DNA from: Pseudomonas sp. LBUM920
GTDB lineage: Bacteria; Pseudomonadota; Gammaproteobacteria; Pseudomonadales; Pseudomonadaceae
DNA: 64,000 nt
Reading direction: 5' to 3'
NCBI RefSeq assembly: GCF_003852315.1
Contig: NZ_CP027762.1
Location: 3,391,501 to 3,455,500, forward strand
The notes under the pieces are model-generated. The model searched no databases. It had not been told where the DNA came from and saw only the letters and a list, made by a program, of their open reading frames with translations. The translations under genes were made by a program, and so were the position numbers. Of the stretch, positions 17,270 to 25,973 are shown piece by piece (position 1 is the stretch's first letter; every line of letters starts with the position of its first letter).

Positions 17270-18120
17270 GCAAGGTCTGGCTGATTACCGGCAGTGCCAG
17301 CGGCATCGGCAAAGGTATTGCGCACGCGGCGCTGGCAGCGGGCGACCAAGTGGTGGCAACCGACCTTGACCTTGCGCGCTTGCACGACGTCTTCGGCGCC
17401 TGCGGCGACCAGGTCTTGAGCCTGCAACTGGATATTCGTGACCAGGCCCAGGCGCATGCCGCCGTCAGCGCGTGTATCGCGCGCTTTGGCCGCCTCGACG
17501 TGCTGGTCAATAACGCCGGGTATGGCCAGTTCGGGCCTTTCGAGGAAATCGACGCCGACGCCGTCGAGCGCCAGTTCGCCACCAACGTACTGGGCACCTT
17601 CAACGTGACACGCGCAGCCCTGCCGACCCTGCGTGAGCAGCGCAGCGGGCACATCCTGAACATGTCGTCCAATGGCGGCTTCAAAGGGGTGGCCGGTGCG
17701 TCGATGTACTCCGCCAGCAAATTTGCCCTCGAGGGTTTCTCTGAGTCGCTGGCGCAAGAGATCGCCAGCTTCGGGATTCGCCTCACCGTGGTCGAGCCCG
17801 GCGCCTTTCGCACCGACTTCCTCGACCCGCGCGCGCTGAAGCTGGCCAGCGGCAGCATTCCCGACTACGACGACTACCGGGCCAGCGCGCTGGCCGTGTT
17901 CGCTGCGCGCAACCACCAACAGCCCGGCGATCCGGCACGCCTGGGCAACGCCTTGGTGCGCCTGGTCAATGAGCCGGTGCCGCCGCTGCGGTTTATCGCC
18001 GGCGCCGACGCACTGAGCGTCATCAACGCCAAGCTGGCCGCGGTCGCCAAGGAAACCGCCGCGTGGCTGGAACTCAGCCTGAGTACCGATTTCCCCACCC
18101 ATCAGGAGCCAACAGCATGA
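17266..18120 (+). CDS. Short-chain dehydrogenase/reductase
   Basis: A 284-residue classical SDR. The cofactor motif is TGSASGIG (residues 8-15), NNAGYGQFGPF follows at about 85, the catalytic Ser in LNMSSNGG at about 130, and Tyr-x3-Lys in MYSASKFALEGFSESLA. VEPGAFRTDF follows. The start ATG overlaps the stop of the preceding gene by 4 nt (ATGA-type), and its own stop overlaps the next gene the same way. Pattern-wise it is close to the oxidoreductases that act on hydrophobic alcohols/ketones, but the substrate is not predictable. Confidence 0.92.
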   Translation: MSKVWLITGSASGIGKGIAHAALAAGDQVVATDLDLARLHDVFGACGDQVLSLQLDIRDQAQAHAAVSACIARFGRLDVLVNNAGYGQFGPFEEIDADAVERQFATNVLGTFNVTRAALPTLREQRSGHILNMSSNGGFKGVAGASMYSASKFALEGFSESLAQEIASFGIRLTVVEPGAFRTDFLDPRALKLASGSIPDYDDYRASALAVFAARNHQQPGDPARLGNALVRLVNEPVPPLRFIAGADALSVINAKLAAVAKETAAWLELSLSTDFPTHQEPTA

Positions 18121-18602
18121 GCCTGCAAGCATTGAGCGCGCGCCTGGATAACCTCGAAAGCCACATGGCGATTCAACGTCTGATTGCCGAGTACGCACAC
18201 GCCTTTGATCGTCGCGATGAAGCGTTGCTGCGCAGTATCTGGCATGCAGATGCCGTGCTGGCGTTGGGCGCTGCGTTCGGTCACTTCGTGGGTGTCGACG
18301 CGATTGTCGACTCCGCTCACCAGAACTGGGCGCACATGCCCCACATGCATCACTGGATGGCCAATACGCTGATCGAGCTGGAGGGTGAAACGGCCACCGC
18401 CCAGGCTGCAGTGGATTGCATGGTGTTACACCGTGAGCTGGGGCAGGTGCAAATCAGCGGCCATTACCACGACCGGCTCGAACGTCGGGGTGGGCGTTGG
18501 GCCTTTGTCGAGCGCCGATTCGACCTGCACTACCTCACGCCGCTGCCCCACTGGAAGCCGGTGGCCGGTAGCGAGGCGCCTGCCGATACTGCCTCGGCGT
18601 AA
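18117..18602 (+). CDS. SnoaL/NTF2-like protein
   Basis: A 161-residue cone-shaped NTF2-fold protein (SnoaL_4-like): IQRLIAEYAHAFDRRDEALLRSIWHADAVLALG, then HMPHMHHWMANTLIELEG, and a final ERRGGRWAFVERRFDLHYLTPLP. Family members are cyclases, dehydratases or isomerases acting with SDR partners, which fits its place as third gene of the operon. AGGAG lies before the ATG at 18117, which overlaps the SDR stop. Its last 68 bp overlap the 3' end of the AraC gene on the opposite strand. Confidence 0.88.
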   Translation: MSLQALSARLDNLESHMAIQRLIAEYAHAFDRRDEALLRSIWHADAVLALGAAFGHFVGVDAIVDSAHQNWAHMPHMHHWMANTLIELEGETATAQAAVDCMVLHRELGQVQISGHYHDRLERRGGRWAFVERRFDLHYLTPLPHWKPVAGSEAPADTASA

Positions 18603-19329
18603 AGCCGGTCAATGCCTTGAACTGGCGAGTGAACGCGCTGTGGTCGGTGTAGCCGCATTGCAGCGCGACCTCGGTGATCGGCAGTTCGGTATGCAGCAAC
18701 CGGTGCGCGTGTTCCAGACGCACTTTCTGGATCATCTGCCGTGGCGTCAGGTGGAACACGCGTTTGCAGTAGCGCTCCAGCTGCGCCACGGAAATGCCGG
18801 CGATGCGCGTCAGTTCACCGAGGCTGACGCGCCGGTTGAAATGCGTGCGGATGTGCGCGTCGACAGCGGCCAGGCGCTGATACGCCGGGTGCGTTTCGCT
18901 GGCTGACTGCAGGTCGACGGAGATGCCCGCCAGGCCGATGATCTGGTTGACATCGCTGTACAGCGGCCACTTGTGCGTCAGGCACCAGCCGGGTTCGCGC
19001 GTGCCATACAGGTGCAGTTCCAGCTGGTCCTCAAGCACAAACCCCTGTTCCAGCACGCGCCGATCCTGTTCGGTATAGCCCGGCCCCAGCTGCGCGGGGA
19101 ACACCTGCGCACTGGTCTTGCCCAGCAGCGGTTGCAGCTGCTTGAGGCCGCAGCGCTGCACCAGCGTGTGGTTGGCGAGCACGTAGCGCGCCTCGATGTC
19201 CTTGATGAAGATCGCGGCATTGGGGAGCACGTCGAGCATCGGCAACAGCTGCGCCACCCCGGCCAATAGCTGCTGCATGTCGTGGGGACGATTGGCCTGA
19301 AAAAGGCTCGCAAATGCGCTCGGCAGCAT
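18535..19329 (-). CDS. AraC-family regulator with PAS sensor, likely hydroxyproline-operon activator
   Basis: A 264-residue regulator. An N-terminal PAS domain (about 30-135: LDVLPNAAIFIKDIEARYVLANHTLVQRCG...GLAGISVDLQSA) is followed by an AraC double HTH (about 150-250: RRVSLGELTRIAGISVAQLERYCKRVFHLTPRQMIQKVRLEHAHRLL...CGYTDHSAFTRQFKALTGFTPRQYR). AGGGGAG precedes the ATG at 19329. It is divergent from the permease gene at 19506 and therefore the natural regulator of the hydroxyproline operon; the known regulator LhpR in P. aeruginosa is also AraC-type. The PAS input differs from simple ligand-binding AraC proteins. The link is inferred from position. Confidence 0.85.
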   Translation of the reverse strand: MLPSAFASLFQANRPHDMQQLLAGVAQLLPMLDVLPNAAIFIKDIEARYVLANHTLVQRCGLKQLQPLLGKTSAQVFPAQLGPGYTEQDRRVLEQGFVLEDQLELHLYGTREPGWCLTHKWPLYSDVNQIIGLAGISVDLQSASETHPAYQRLAAVDAHIRTHFNRRVSLGELTRIAGISVAQLERYCKRVFHLTPRQMIQKVRLEHAHRLLHTELPITEVALQCGYTDHSAFTRQFKALTGFTPRQYRQAPRYRPPASSGAAA

Positions 19330-19505
19330 GAACTGGACTCCCCTGTTTTCGAGCAGATTGCCGCATGCCGATGTGACTGTCGAGCGCGGCCAACTGTGCC
19401 GAATTCGTCATCCACGCAGGCGCAAAACATCAATCGCCACGCCCTTGATGCGTTCAGGATAGCGCCACTACCTGCCTATCCAATAACTCACAAGAAGGCG
19501 CCGCC

Positions 19506-21131
19506 ATGTCTGCTCAAGGCAAGTTCAAGAAACAACTTTCATTGATGGACCTGACCTTCATCGGGCTGGGCGCCATCTTCGGTTCGGGCTGGCTGTTCGC
19601 GGCCAGTCACGTCTCGGCCATCGCCGGACCGGCCGGAATTTTTTCCTGGCTGATCGGTGGGTTCGCCGTGCTGCTGCTGGGCATCGTCTATTGCGAACTC
19701 GGCGCTGCCCTGCCCCGTGCCGGCGGGGTGGTGCGTTACCCGGTGTATTCCCACGGCCCGCTGTTGGGCTACCTGATGGGTTTTATCACGCTGATTGCGT
19801 TTTCAAGCCTTGTGGCGATTGAAGTGGTTGCCTCGCGCCAATACGCCGCTGCCTGGTTTCCCGGGCTGACCAAGGCCGGCTCCAGCGACCCCACCCCCTT
19901 GGGCTGGCTGATGCAATTGGCCCTGCTGTGCCTGTTCTTTGTGCTTAATTACCGCAGTGTGAAGACCTTCGCCATCGCCAATAACCTGGTGAGTGTGTTC
20001 AAGTTCATCGTGCCGCTGCTGGTGATTGGCGTGCTGTTCACCTTCTTTAAACCGGCGAACTTCCAGGCCCAGGGTTTTGCCCCGTTCGGCCTGTCGGGCA
20101 TTGAGATGGCGGTGTCGGCCGGCGGCGTGATTTTTGCCTATCTGGGCCTGACGCCGATCATCTCGGTGGCCAGTGAAGTGAAGCACCCGCAACGCACAAT
20201 CCCGATCGCGTTGATCCTCTCCGTGCTGCTCTCGACGGCGATCTATGTGCTGCTGCAAACCGCGTTCCTCGGCGGCGTGCCCACCGAGATGCTCGCCAAC
20301 GGTTGGGCGGGGATCAGCAAGGAACTCGCGCTGCCTTATCGCGATATTGCCTTGGCGCTGGGTGTGGGCTGGCTGGCGTACCTAGTGGTGGCGGACGCGG
20401 TGATCTCGCCCAGCGGCTGCGGCAATATCTACATGAATGCCACGCCGCGCGTGGTGTATGGCTGGGCGCAGACCGGCACGTTCTTCAAGATCTTCACGCG
20501 CATTGATGAGAAATCCGGCATCCCGCGCCCGGCGCTGTGGCTGACCTTTGGCCTGTCGGTGTTCTGGACCCTGCCGTTCCCATCCTGGGAAGCGCTGATC
20601 AATGTGGTGTCGGCCGCGCTGATCCTGAGCTACGCCGTCGCCCCGGTGACCGTCGCCGCGCTGCGCCGCAATGCACCGGGCATGCCACGGCCATTTCGGG
20701 TCAAGGGCATGGCGGTACTCGGCCCGCTGTCGTTCATCATCGCCGCGCTGATTGTGTACTGGTCCGGCTGGAGCACCGTGTCGTGGCTGCTCGGCCTGCA
20801 AATCCTGATGTTTGGGGTGTACCTGCTGTGCGCACGCTGGGTGCCGACCGCGCACCTGAACATCAAGCAGCAAGTGCGCTCGTCGGCGTGGCTGATCGGC
20901 TTTTACGCGGCGACCCTCCTGCTCTCCAAACTCGGCAGCTTTGGTGGCCTCGGCGTGCTCAGCCACCCGTTTGACACGCTGATCGTCGCGGCCTGCGCCT
21001 TGGGCATTTATTACTGGGGCGCGGCCACCGGCGTGCCTGCCCACCTTGTGCGCCTGGAACACGAAGACGACGAAAGCGAAGCCGTCAGCCAACCCCGGCA
21101 CAGCGCACCCTTGTCCCCGGCCACCCACTGA
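19506..21131 (+). CDS. APC-superfamily amino-acid permease (putative hydroxyproline uptake)
   Basis: A 541-residue inner-membrane transporter with about 12-13 hydrophobic segments. The first is interrupted by the helix-breaking GLGAIFGSGW motif of APC amino-acid permeases, which holds the substrate amine/carboxylate. TM6-like IEMAVSAGGVIFAYLGLTPIISVASEVKHPQRTIP carries the family's second unwound segment and the E-x2-P/N-R-x-IP signature. The C-terminus is a charged cytosolic tail. It is the first gene of the hydroxyproline operon and is 12 nt from the epimerase, so import of 4-hydroxyproline (or proline-like amino acids) is the likely job, inferred from context. Confidence 0.88.
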   Translation: MSAQGKFKKQLSLMDLTFIGLGAIFGSGWLFAASHVSAIAGPAGIFSWLIGGFAVLLLGIVYCELGAALPRAGGVVRYPVYSHGPLLGYLMGFITLIAFSSLVAIEVVASRQYAAAWFPGLTKAGSSDPTPLGWLMQLALLCLFFVLNYRSVKTFAIANNLVSVFKFIVPLLVIGVLFTFFKPANFQAQGFAPFGLSGIEMAVSAGGVIFAYLGLTPIISVASEVKHPQRTIPIALILSVLLSTAIYVLLQTAFLGGVPTEMLANGWAGISKELALPYRDIALALGVGWLAYLVVADAVISPSGCGNIYMNATPRVVYGWAQTGTFFKIFTRIDEKSGIPRPALWLTFGLSVFWTLPFPSWEALINVVSAALILSYAVAPVTVAALRRNAPGMPRPFRVKGMAVLGPLSFIIAALIVYWSGWSTVSWLLGLQILMFGVYLLCARWVPTAHLNIKQQVRSSAWLIGFYAATLLLSKLGSFGGLGVLSHPFDTLIVAACALGIYYWGAATGVPAHLVRLEHEDDESEAVSQPRHSAPLSPATH

Positions 21132-21143
21132 ATGGAGCGTTTT

Positions 21144-22070
21144 ATGAAACGGTTGCACGTGATCGACTCCCATACCGGCGGCGAACCCACGCGCCTGGTG
21201 CTGGACGGCTTTCCCTCGCTGACAGGCAGCAGTATCGCCGAGCAACTGCAGAACCTGCGCACCGAGCACGACCGGTGGCGCCGGGCCTGCCTGCTGGAAC
21301 CGCGAGGCAATGATGTACTGGTCGGCGCGCTGTACTGCGAGCCGGTCACTGCGGGTGCGACGTGCGGGGTGATCTTCTTCAACAACACCGGCTACCTCGG
21401 CATGTGTGGCCACGGCACCATCGGGCTGGTCGCCTCGTTGCACCACTTGGGCCGCATCGAGCCCGGCGTTCACAGCATCGACACGCCGGTCGGCTCTGTA
21501 ACGGCCACCCTGCACGAAGACGGCGCCGTGACCCTGCGCAACGTGCCCGCCTATCGCCATCGCCACCACGTGGCAGTGGACGTGCCGGGCCATGGCGTGG
21601 TCCACGGCGACATTGCCTGGGGCGGCAACTGGTTTTTCCTGGTTTCGCAGCACGGTCAAACGCTTGAGATGAGCAACGTCGATGCCCTCACCGACTACAC
21701 CTGGACGATGCTCAAGGCTTTGGAAAACCAAGGCATCCACGGCGCCGATGGCGCGCTGATCGACCATGTCGAACTGTTCGCAGACGACGCCAACGCCGAC
21801 AGCCGCAATTTCGTCATGTGCCCCGGCAAAGCCTACGACCGCTCGCCGTGCGGCACCGGCACCAGCGCCAAGCTCGCGTGCCTGGCCGCCGACGGCAAGC
21901 TCGCGCCCGGTGCGATCTGGGTGCAAGCCAGCATCACCGGCAGCCAATTCGAAGGCCGCTATGAATGGGACGGCGAGCGCGTACGCCCCTTTATCACCGG
22001 CCGCGCCTACATGACCGCCGACAGCACCCTGCTGATCGACGCGCAGGACCCTTTCGCCTGGGGCATCTGA
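21144..22070 (+). CDS. lhpA: 4-hydroxyproline 2-epimerase
   Basis: A 308-residue enzyme of the proline-racemase superfamily. The two catalytic cysteines are Cys88 in MCGHGTIG and Cys236 in [11 protein letters not shown]. Both being Cys marks epimerase/racemase rather than the Thr-containing dehydratases. Short length and [11 protein letters not shown] are typical of 4-hydroxyproline epimerase, which interconverts trans-4-hydroxy-L-proline and cis-4-hydroxy-D-proline. GGAGCG precedes the ATG at 21144, preferred over the in-frame 21132 start. Immediately followed by the deaminase, dehydrogenase and oxidase that complete the pathway, so the functional call is strong. Confidence 0.92.
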   Translation: MKRLHVIDSHTGGEPTRLVLDGFPSLTGSSIAEQLQNLRTEHDRWRRACLLEPRGNDVLVGALYCEPVTAGATCGVIFFNNTGYLGMCGHGTIGLVASLHHLGRIEPGVHSIDTPVGSVTATLHEDGAVTLRNVPAYRHRHHVAVDVPGHGVVHGDIAWGGNWFFLVSQHGQTLEMSNVDALTDYTWTMLKALENQGIHGADGALIDHVELFADDANADSRNFVMCPGKAYDRSPCGTGTSAKLACLAADGKLAPGAIWVQASITGSQFEGRYEWDGERVRPFITGRAYMTADSTLLIDAQDPFAWGI

Positions 22071-22108
22071 GCCCCGATTTTTACTGAACGCTGCAAGGAG
22101 TTAAAACA

Positions 22109-23056
22109 ATGAGCGACAACATTTTCACCGGTTGCATCCCCGCGCTGATGACCCCGTGCACGCGTGAGCGCAAGCCGGACTTCGACGCCCTGGTGGCCAA
22201 GGGGCGCGAACTGATCGATATCGGCATGAGCGCCGTGGTGTACTGCGGCTCCATGGGTGACTGGCCGTTGCTCACCGAAGCCCAGCGCCAGGAAGGTGTG
22301 GCGCGCCTGGTGGGTGCCGGTGTACCGACCATTGTCGGCACGGGTGCGGTGAACAGCCGTGAGGCCGTGGCCCACGCAGCGCACGCGGCCAACGTCGGTG
22401 CCCATGGCCTGATGGTGATCCCGCGCGTGCTGTCACGCGGTGCGTCGGCGACCGCGCAAAAGGCGCACTTCTCGGCCATTCTCAATGCCGCGCCAAACCT
22501 GCCGGCGGTGATCTACAACAGCCCGTACTACGGCTTTGCCACCCGCGCCGACCTGTTCTTCGAACTGCGCCGCGAACACCCCAACCTCATCGGTTTCAAG
22601 GAATTTGGCGGCGCTGCCGACCTGCGTTACGCGGCTGAAAACATCACCTCCCAGGACGATAACGTGACCCTGATGGTCGGCGTCGACACCCAGGTGGTGC
22701 ACGGCTTCGTCAACTGCAACGCCACCGGCGCCATCACCGGCATCGGCAATGCGCTGCCACGTGAAGTGCTGCACCTGGTGGCCCTGAGCAAGCAAGCCGC
22801 CAAAGGTGACGCCAAGGCGCGGCGCCTGGCCCGCGAACTGGAAGCGGCGCTGGGCGTGCTGTCCTCCTTCGACGAAGGCTGCGACCTGGTGCTGTATTAC
22901 AAACATCTGATGGTGCTCAACGGTGACCACGGTTACGCCCTGCACTTTAATGAAACCGACGTGCTCAGTGATGCGCAGCGCCATTATGCCGAGCACCAAT
23001 ACGCGCTGTTCCGCCAGTGGTACGCCAACTGGTCGGCCGAACAGAACCTCGCCTGA
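22109..23056 (+). CDS. lhpC: DapA-family pyrroline-4-hydroxy-2-carboxylate deaminase
   Basis: A 315-residue class I aldolase-fold protein of the dihydrodipicolinate synthase family. The Schiff-base lysine is Lys164 in IGFKEFGG and the catalytic Tyr136 is in VIYNSPYYG. YCGSMGDWPLLTEAQRQEG is the substrate-carboxylate loop in variant form. In hydroxyproline degradation this family member converts the pyrroline-4-hydroxy-2-carboxylate made by the oxidase into 2-oxoglutarate semialdehyde plus ammonia. AAGGAG sits 8 nt before the ATG. It lies between the epimerase and the semialdehyde dehydrogenase, which gives the function; sequence alone would not separate it from other DapA paralogues. Confidence 0.88.
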   Translation: MSDNIFTGCIPALMTPCTRERKPDFDALVAKGRELIDIGMSAVVYCGSMGDWPLLTEAQRQEGVARLVGAGVPTIVGTGAVNSREAVAHAAHAANVGAHGLMVIPRVLSRGASATAQKAHFSAILNAAPNLPAVIYNSPYYGFATRADLFFELRREHPNLIGFKEFGGAADLRYAAENITSQDDNVTLMVGVDTQVVHGFVNCNATGAITGIGNALPREVLHLVALSKQAAKGDAKARRLARELEAALGVLSSFDEGCDLVLYYKHLMVLNGDHGYALHFNETDVLSDAQRHYAEHQYALFRQWYANWSAEQNLA

Positions 23057-23116
23057 GCCTTCGCGCGCCGCTGTGCTTCTCACAGCGGCCAACCCTCATT
23101 TTTCCAGGACGACCCC

Positions 23117-24688
23117 ATGACTCTGACGGGCAAGATGCTGATCGGTCAGCAAGCCATTTCCGGCCATCGCGAAGCGATTCGGGCCATCAATCCCGCCACC
23201 GACGCGCCACTGGAACCGGCTTACGCCGGCGGCGGTCGTGAGCATGTCGAGCAGGCGTGCGCCCTGGCGTGGGCTGGGTTCGACGCGTATCGCGAAACCT
23301 CGCTGGCCAAGCGCGCCAGCTTTCTGGACGTCATTGCCGACGCTATCGAAGCCCTCGGCGATGAGTTGATCGAACGCGCCATGGCCGAAACGGGCCTGCC
23401 GCGCCCGCGCATCCAGGGCGAACGAGGCCGCACCTGCGCGCAGTTGCGTACCTTTGCGCGCACCGTGCGCGCCGGTGAATGGCTGGGCGTGCGTGTAGAC
23501 ACCGCGCAGCCCGAGCGCCAGCCGTTGCCACGTCCAGACCTGCGTCAACGGCAGGTGCCACTGGGCCCGGTGGCCGTGTTTGGCGCGAGCAATTTCCCCT
23601 TGGCGTTCTCGGTGGCGGGCGGTGATACCGCCTCGGCCCTGGCGGCCGGCTGCCCGGTAGTCGTCAAGGCACACGGTGCCCATCCCGGCACCAGTGAACT
23701 GGTCGGACGCGCGGTGGCCCAGGCGGTGAAGGCCTGCGGTTTGCCCGACGGGGTGTTTTCACTGCTTTACGGCGCAGGCACGGACATCGGCGTGGCGCTG
23801 GTCACAGACCCGCGCATCAAGGCCGTGGGCTTTACCGGTTCGCGCAACGCTGGTATCGCGTTGACCCAGGCAGCGCAGGCGCGGCCGGAGCCGATCCCGG
23901 TGTATGCCGAAATGAGTTCGATCAACCCGGTGTATCTGTTTCCTGCCGCGTTGCAGGCACGTGGCGAAGCGTTGGCGCAGGGTTTTGTCGCGTCGTTGAC
24001 TCAGGGCGCCGGGCAATTTTGTACCAACCCTGGGTTGGTGATTGCCGTCGCAGGCAGCGCATTGGATGCGTTCATCGCCACCGCAACGCAGTTGCTGCGC
24101 GGTTGCGCGGCCCAGACCATGCTGACGCAGGGTATTTTCCACGCCTACCAAACCGGCGTGAGTACGCTGGCCGAACATGCCCGGATTGCGGCAAAAGGTC
24201 AGGCGGCCGACGGTCCCAACCAGGGGCAGGCGCACGTGTTCGTCACCCCGGCCCATGATTTTTTGCGCAATCAGCACCTGCAAGCAGAAGTCTTCGGCGC
24301 CGCATCGCTGGTGGTGGTGTGCGCCAGCGAAGATGAAGTGCGCCAGGTCTCGGAACACTTGGAAGGCCAACTGACGGCCACACTCCATTTGGATGATGGC
24401 GACGTTGCAAGTGCCAAAGCCTTGCTGCCGGTGCTTGAACGCAAGGCCGGGCGCTTGCTGGTCAACGGCTGGCCCACGGGTGTGGAGGTGTGTGACGCCA
24501 TGGTCCACGGCGGCCCCTTCCCTGCCACCTCGGACTCACGCAGCACCTCGGTGGGCACGGTGGCGATCCTGCGGTTCTTACGCCCAGTCTGCTACCAGGA
24601 CTTCCCCGATGGCTTGTTGCCTCGCGCGCTGCAACAGGGCAACCCGTTGCAGTTAAGGCGTTTGCTCGACGGTCAGAGAGAGGCCTAG
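23117..24688 (+). CDS. Aldehyde dehydrogenase, 2-oxoglutarate semialdehyde type
   Basis: A 523-residue NAD(P)-dependent aldehyde dehydrogenase. It has the cofactor segment [35 protein letters not shown], catalytic Glu265 in YAEMSS and nucleophile Cys302 in GQFCTNPG, and a conserved ending [24 protein letters not shown]. This subgroup (with SNFPLAFS and [10 protein letters not shown]) is the 2,5-dioxovalerate / 2-oxoglutarate semialdehyde dehydrogenase group. It carries out the last step, producing 2-oxoglutarate for the TCA cycle. It is 60 nt from the deaminase and 3 nt from the oxidase. LhpG is the corresponding name in some pseudomonads; I leave the symbol open. Confidence 0.9.
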   Translation: MTLTGKMLIGQQAISGHREAIRAINPATDAPLEPAYAGGGREHVEQACALAWAGFDAYRETSLAKRASFLDVIADAIEALGDELIERAMAETGLPRPRIQGERGRTCAQLRTFARTVRAGEWLGVRVDTAQPERQPLPRPDLRQRQVPLGPVAVFGASNFPLAFSVAGGDTASALAAGCPVVVKAHGAHPGTSELVGRAVAQAVKACGLPDGVFSLLYGAGTDIGVALVTDPRIKAVGFTGSRNAGIALTQAAQARPEPIPVYAEMSSINPVYLFPAALQARGEALAQGFVASLTQGAGQFCTNPGLVIAVAGSALDAFIATATQLLRGCAAQTMLTQGIFHAYQTGVSTLAEHARIAAKGQAADGPNQGQAHVFVTPAHDFLRNQHLQAEVFGAASLVVVCASEDEVRQVSEHLEGQLTATLHLDDGDVASAKALLPVLERKAGRLLVNGWPTGVEVCDAMVHGGPFPATSDSRSTSVGTVAILRFLRPVCYQDFPDGLLPRALQQGNPLQLRRLLDGQREA

Positions 24689-24691
24689 GCC

Positions 24692-25951
24692 ATGTCCGAC
24701 TCCAATATCGCGGACACCGTGGTCATCGGCGCCGGGATAATCGGCGTGGCCTGCGCGTTGCAATTGGCGCGTCAAGGCCGGCGCGTGGTGGTCATCGACC
24801 CGCAGCAGCCCGGTATGGGCGCCTCCTATGGCAACGCCGGGCACCTGGCGACCGAGCAGGTGTTTCCGATTGCCGACGTGTCGATCCTCAAGCGCCTGCC
24901 GGCGATGCTGATGGACCCCAGGGGCCCGCTAAGCCTGGACTGGAAATACCTGCCGCGCGCCCTGCCCTGGTTTGTGCGCCTGTTGCTGAACCTGCGCCCG
25001 GCGAGCTACCGGCGCACGGTCGCAGGTATTCGCGCGCTGAATGAAGCCAGCCTGGCGGCGTGGCAACGGTTGTTGCAGCGCATTGACCGGCCACAGTTGT
25101 TGCGCCCAGACGGCTCCTTGCTGGTGTTTGAGCGCGCCGCGTCAGCCGAGGCGATCAACGCATTGCGCCTGCGCATGCAGCAGCAAAACGTGGCAGTGGA
25201 ATTCTGGCCAGGTGAGGCGATACGCCAGGTGGCGCCACAACTGAGCGAGGCTATCCGAGGCGGCCTGTTTTTCCCCGGCACCGGGCATTTTATTGACCCG
25301 TACACCGTGGTCTGCGAACTGGTGAGCGCCGCCAGGGCCAGTGGCGTGCAGTTTGTGCAGCAGCGCGTGCTGGATGGGCGGCTGGATGGCGCCGGCGTGT
25401 CGCTGATGACCGATCAAGGCGTCGTCGCCGCGCGCCAGGTGTTGATCGCCTGCGGTGCCCATTCGGCCAGACTCACCGCGGCACTCACGGGTAAAACAGT
25501 GCCATTGGACACCGAACGCGGCTATCACTTGATGCTGCCAACGGAACAGAACCGCCTGCCGTTTGCCGTCACCTCGTTTGAGCGCAAGTTCATCATGACG
25601 CCCATGACCGATGGCTTGCGCCTGGCCGGCACCGTCGAGTTCGCAGGGCTCAAGCGCCCGGCGAATATGCAACGTGCCTGGCAATTGCACCGGCTGAGCC
25701 AAGGCTTGTTTCGTCAGGACCTGAACGCGCAGGACGCGACTGCCTGGATGGGGTTTCGCCCTTCCCTGCCCGACTCATTGCCGATCATTGATCGGCTGTG
25801 CGACGGCAAGGTGCTGCTCGCGTTCGGGCACCAGCACTTGGGCCTGACCCAGGCAGCGGTGACGGCAGAGATCGTGGCGCAACTGGCCGCCGCACAACCG
25901 TCGCTGTCAGGGCTGCCCACGCTTGCGCCCTATCGACTGGGGCGATTCTGA
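24692..25951 (+). CDS. FAD-dependent D-amino-acid oxidoreductase (cis-4-hydroxy-D-proline dehydrogenase)
   Basis: A 419-residue DadA-type flavoprotein. The FAD fingerprint is VVIGAGIIGVACALQLARQGRRVVVIDP, then GASYGNAGHLATEQVFP, and the C-terminal WMGFRPSLPDSLPIIDR...LAFGHQHLGLTQAAVTAEIVA closes the FAD site. It oxidises the imino/amino group of D-amino acids; in this operon the substrate is expected to be cis-4-hydroxy-D-proline. It is a single-chain enzyme, unlike the three-subunit LhpBEF type described in some species. Starts 3 nt after the aldehyde dehydrogenase stop. Membrane-linked electron transfer is likely but not visible in the sequence. Confidence 0.88.
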   Translation: MSDSNIADTVVIGAGIIGVACALQLARQGRRVVVIDPQQPGMGASYGNAGHLATEQVFPIADVSILKRLPAMLMDPRGPLSLDWKYLPRALPWFVRLLLNLRPASYRRTVAGIRALNEASLAAWQRLLQRIDRPQLLRPDGSLLVFERAASAEAINALRLRMQQQNVAVEFWPGEAIRQVAPQLSEAIRGGLFFPGTGHFIDPYTVVCELVSAARASGVQFVQQRVLDGRLDGAGVSLMTDQGVVAARQVLIACGAHSARLTAALTGKTVPLDTERGYHLMLPTEQNRLPFAVTSFERKFIMTPMTDGLRLAGTVEFAGLKRPANMQRAWQLHRLSQGLFRQDLNAQDATAWMGFRPSLPDSLPIIDRLCDGKVLLAFGHQHLGLTQAAVTAEIVAQLAAAQPSLSGLPTLAPYRLGRF

Positions 25952-25973
25952 GCAACGCTGCCGGGTGCGGGCC

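Noticed and set aside
20382..21947. 521-codon minus-strand open frame
   Set aside because: Shadow of the permease and epimerase genes; crosses both and has no ribosome-binding site or domain.
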